Below, piece after piece: positions 4,524 to 5,903 of a stretch of 5,903 nt of DNA. How positions within the stretch are numbered: position 1 is the stretch's first letter; every line of letters begins with the position of its first letter. The notes below the pieces were generated by a model. The model made no database searches and was not told the DNA's origin. It saw only the letters and a program-made list of their open reading frames with translations. The DNA is from Hyphomicrobiales bacterium. Its GTDB lineage: Bacteria; Pseudomonadota; Alphaproteobacteria; Rhizobiales; Aestuariivirgaceae. The stretch spans positions 1-5,903 of the forward strand of contig JAMOMM010000510.1 of the NCBI GenBank assembly GCA_027067085.1, read 5' to 3'. Position numbers and translations under genes: made by a program.

Positions 4524-5903
4524 ATGACCAGTTTTGATGGTGTAGTTCCAGCGCTAAATGCAGCGCTAGAAAAGCGCGGCTATGAAGAATTAACCCCCGT
4601 TCAAAAAGCAGTTATTGAGCCAGAATTGGCTGAAAAAGATATGCTTGTTTCAGCCCAAACAGGTTCGGGCAAAACAGTTGCTTTTGGTATGGCGTTTGCG
4701 CCAACTTTGCTTGAGGGTAAGGATAAATTTGATCGCGCTGATTTACCCATGGCATTGGCCATTGCGCCAACGCGTGAATTGGCGTTGCAGGTGAAACGCG
4801 AGCTTGAATGGCTTTATGAGATGACCGGCGTTTCAATTTCGTCTTGTGTTGGCGGTATGGATATGCGGACCGAACGGCGTGACCTTAATCGCGGTGTTCA
4901 TATTGTTGTGGGAACACCGGGTCGCTTGCGTGACCATGTTGAGCGTGGATCGCTTGATCTTTCGCAAATGCGCGTTGTGGTGCTTGATGAAGCTGATGAA
5001 ATGCTTGATATGGGTTTTCGTGATGATCTTGAATATATTCTTGATGCATCGCCCAAAAGCCGCCGTACATTGATGTTTTCTGCAACAGTACCACGCGGTA
5101 TTGGTGCACTCGCAAAACGTTATCAACGTGATGCAGTTCGGGTGAAAACTGTATCTGATACTAAGCAACATGTAGATATTCAGTACAAGGCTTATACTTT
5201 GGCACCGAATGACACGCAAAATGCTATCGTCAATATTTTGCGATTTTATGAAGCTAAAAATGCGATTGTGTTTTGCAACACGCGTGTTGCTGTCAACCAT
5301 TTGACCAGTCGCTTTGCCAACCGTGGATTTTCTGTGGTGGCGCTTTCTGGTGAATTGAGTCAGAATGAACGTAGCCACGCATTGCAAGCCATGCGTGATG
5401 GTCGCGCACAAGTTTGTATCGCCACAGATGTTGCCGCGCGCGGTATTGATTTGCCAAATCTTGAGTTGGTTATTCATGCCGACTTGCCCAAAAATGCTGA
5501 ATCTTTGTTGCACCGTTCTGGCCGTACGGGCCGTGCTGGGCGTAAAGGCACCAGTGCACTGATCGTTCCTTATAGCGCTCAGCGGCGTACTGAACGGCTA
5601 TTGAAAAGTGCAAAAATTACGGCTGATTGGGGCAAGCCACCTACAGTTGAAGATGTGCTCAAACGTGATAATGAGCGGGTGATGGAAGATCCAATGTTGG
5701 AAATGCCATTGACCGATGATGAACAGGTTTTTGTTACTGAATTGCTAGAGAAACATGGGCCTGAACAAGTTGCTGCTGCTTTTGGCCGTTTGTATCGCAA
5801 AGGTAAATCAGCACCAGAAGAGTTGCTCGATCATGCCCCTAGTCCACGTGGTGGTCGTGATGATCGCGGCGGGCGTGGTGATCGAGGTGATCGTGGTGGT
5901 AGA
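4524..5903 (+). CDS. DEAD-box ATP-dependent RNA helicase (3' end beyond window)
   Basis: This is an ATP-dependent RNA helicase of the DEAD-box family, acting on structured RNA in ribosome assembly, mRNA decay or cold adaptation. 460 codons are present with no stop before the edge. All the main motifs are visible: Q motif with Gln27, motif I AQTGSGKT (44-51), Ia APTRELALQ, Ib GTPGR, motif II DEAD (155-158), III SAT (186-188), IV IVFCNTR, V ATDVAARGID (300-309) and VI HRSGRTGRAGR (330-340). So both RecA-like domains appear intact. After a linker, a low-complexity Arg/Gly/Asp tail begins at about residue 441 and runs off the window. The ATG at 4524 fits relatives starting MTxF(D/E)GVVPAL, but its ribosome site is weak (AGAAAG, 4511-4516). 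An in-frame ATG at 4503 would add seven residues. The tail suggests RNA tethering as in RGG-tailed helicases. The exact subfamily (DeaD, RhlE or SrmB type) cannot be fixed without the missing end. Confidence 0.95.
   Translation, partial: MTSFDGVVPALNAALEKRGYEELTPVQKAVIEPELAEKDMLVSAQTGSGKTVAFGMAFAPTLLEGKDKFDRADLPMALAIAPTRELALQVKRELEWLYEMTGVSISSCVGGMDMRTERRDLNRGVHIVVGTPGRLRDHVERGSLDLSQMRVVVLDEADEMLDMGFRDDLEYILDASPKSRRTLMFSATVPRGIGALAKRYQRDAVRVKTVSDTKQHVDIQYKAYTLAPNDTQNAIVNILRFYEAKNAIVFCNTRVAVNHLTSRFANRGFSVVALSGELSQNERSHALQAMRDGRAQVCIATDVAARGIDLPNLELVIHADLPKNAESLLHRSGRTGRAGRKGTSALIVPYSAQRRTERLLKSAKITADWGKPPTVEDVLKRDNERVMEDPMLEMPLTDDEQVFVTELLEKHGPEQVAAAFGRLYRKGKSAPEELLDHAPSPRGGRDDRGGRGDRGDRGGR
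5844..5903 (+). repeat. Arg/Gly/Asp-rich low-complexity tail of the helicase
   Basis: Residues 441-460 of the helicase consist almost wholly of Arg, Gly and Asp in short RGGR, RGDR and DRGG units. The matching DNA is built from near-repeats of GGTGATCG and CGTGGT. It continues past the window end. Such DNA is prone to length change between strains. Tails of this kind bind RNA non-specifically and can promote condensate formation in other helicases. Confidence 0.8.

Noticed and set aside
4833..5513. Long minus-strand reading frame of 226 codons inside the helicase gene
   Set aside because: It is fully antisense to the helicase RecA domains, whose motifs are intact. Its translation is rich in His, Cys and Ile with no recognisable domain, as expected of a shadow frame.
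1..5903. CRISPR arrays, insertion sequences, tRNA/rRNA genes, prophage or toxin-antitoxin genes
   Set aside because: I see no spaced direct-repeat array, transposase, tRNA-like cloverleaf or phage-type protein by eye on either strand.

Overview
The window reads as chromosomal DNA from a moderately AT-rich Gram-negative bacterium. The lineage is most likely an alphaproteobacterium, possibly a marine member of the Hyphomicrobiales. This rests on the style of the DEAD-box helicase N-terminus, the Sec-exported c-type cytochrome, and the HupE/UreJ-like and DUF4198 proteins. It is an inference from remembered families, not from a search.

Layout, left to right. (1) Positions 1-442 (+) carry a small exported monohaem cytochrome c whose start codon lies at or just outside the left edge. 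(2) Positions 443-714 are mostly intergenic, with one doubtful small reading frame on the minus strand (451-681). (3) Positions 715-1608 (+) encode a complete LysR-type regulator. (4) Two perfect palindromes in tandem (1602-1615 and 1620-1647) lie between the convergent LysR and DUF4198 genes. (5) Positions 1655-2515 (-) encode an exported DUF4198-family protein. (6) A 65-bp divergent promoter region leads to (7) a HupE/UreJ-like membrane protein at 2581-3750 (+), with a GTG start chosen on its ribosome binding site. (8) A short region of helically spaced TTTGA repeats, with a candidate promoter and an operator-like palindrome, precedes (9) a small exported protein of the 'secreted repeat' COG4315/PF03640 type (3859-4263, +), followed by a clear intrinsic terminator. 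(10) A roughly 170-nt leader with a hairpin and an unused strong Shine-Dalgarno sequence precedes (11) a DEAD-box RNA helicase (4524 to the right edge), which is cut off in its Arg/Gly-rich tail.

The most coherent group is DUF4198 + HupE-like + COG4315: three adjacent envelope proteins. DUF4198 and HupE/UreJ relatives are associated with nickel, cobalt or copper handling. In the first two, the best predicted signal-peptidase site exposes His-Glu as the new N-terminus. In the third, one plausible site exposes Ala-Ala-His. That suggests an envelope metal-handling module, possibly linked to the nearby LysR regulator, but metal identity and function are inferred. Nothing here is an obviously new system: there is no CRISPR array, insertion sequence, tRNA, rRNA or phage gene. 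The points most worth checking are the shared His N-termini, the regulatory DNA before the COG4315 gene, and the helicase leader.
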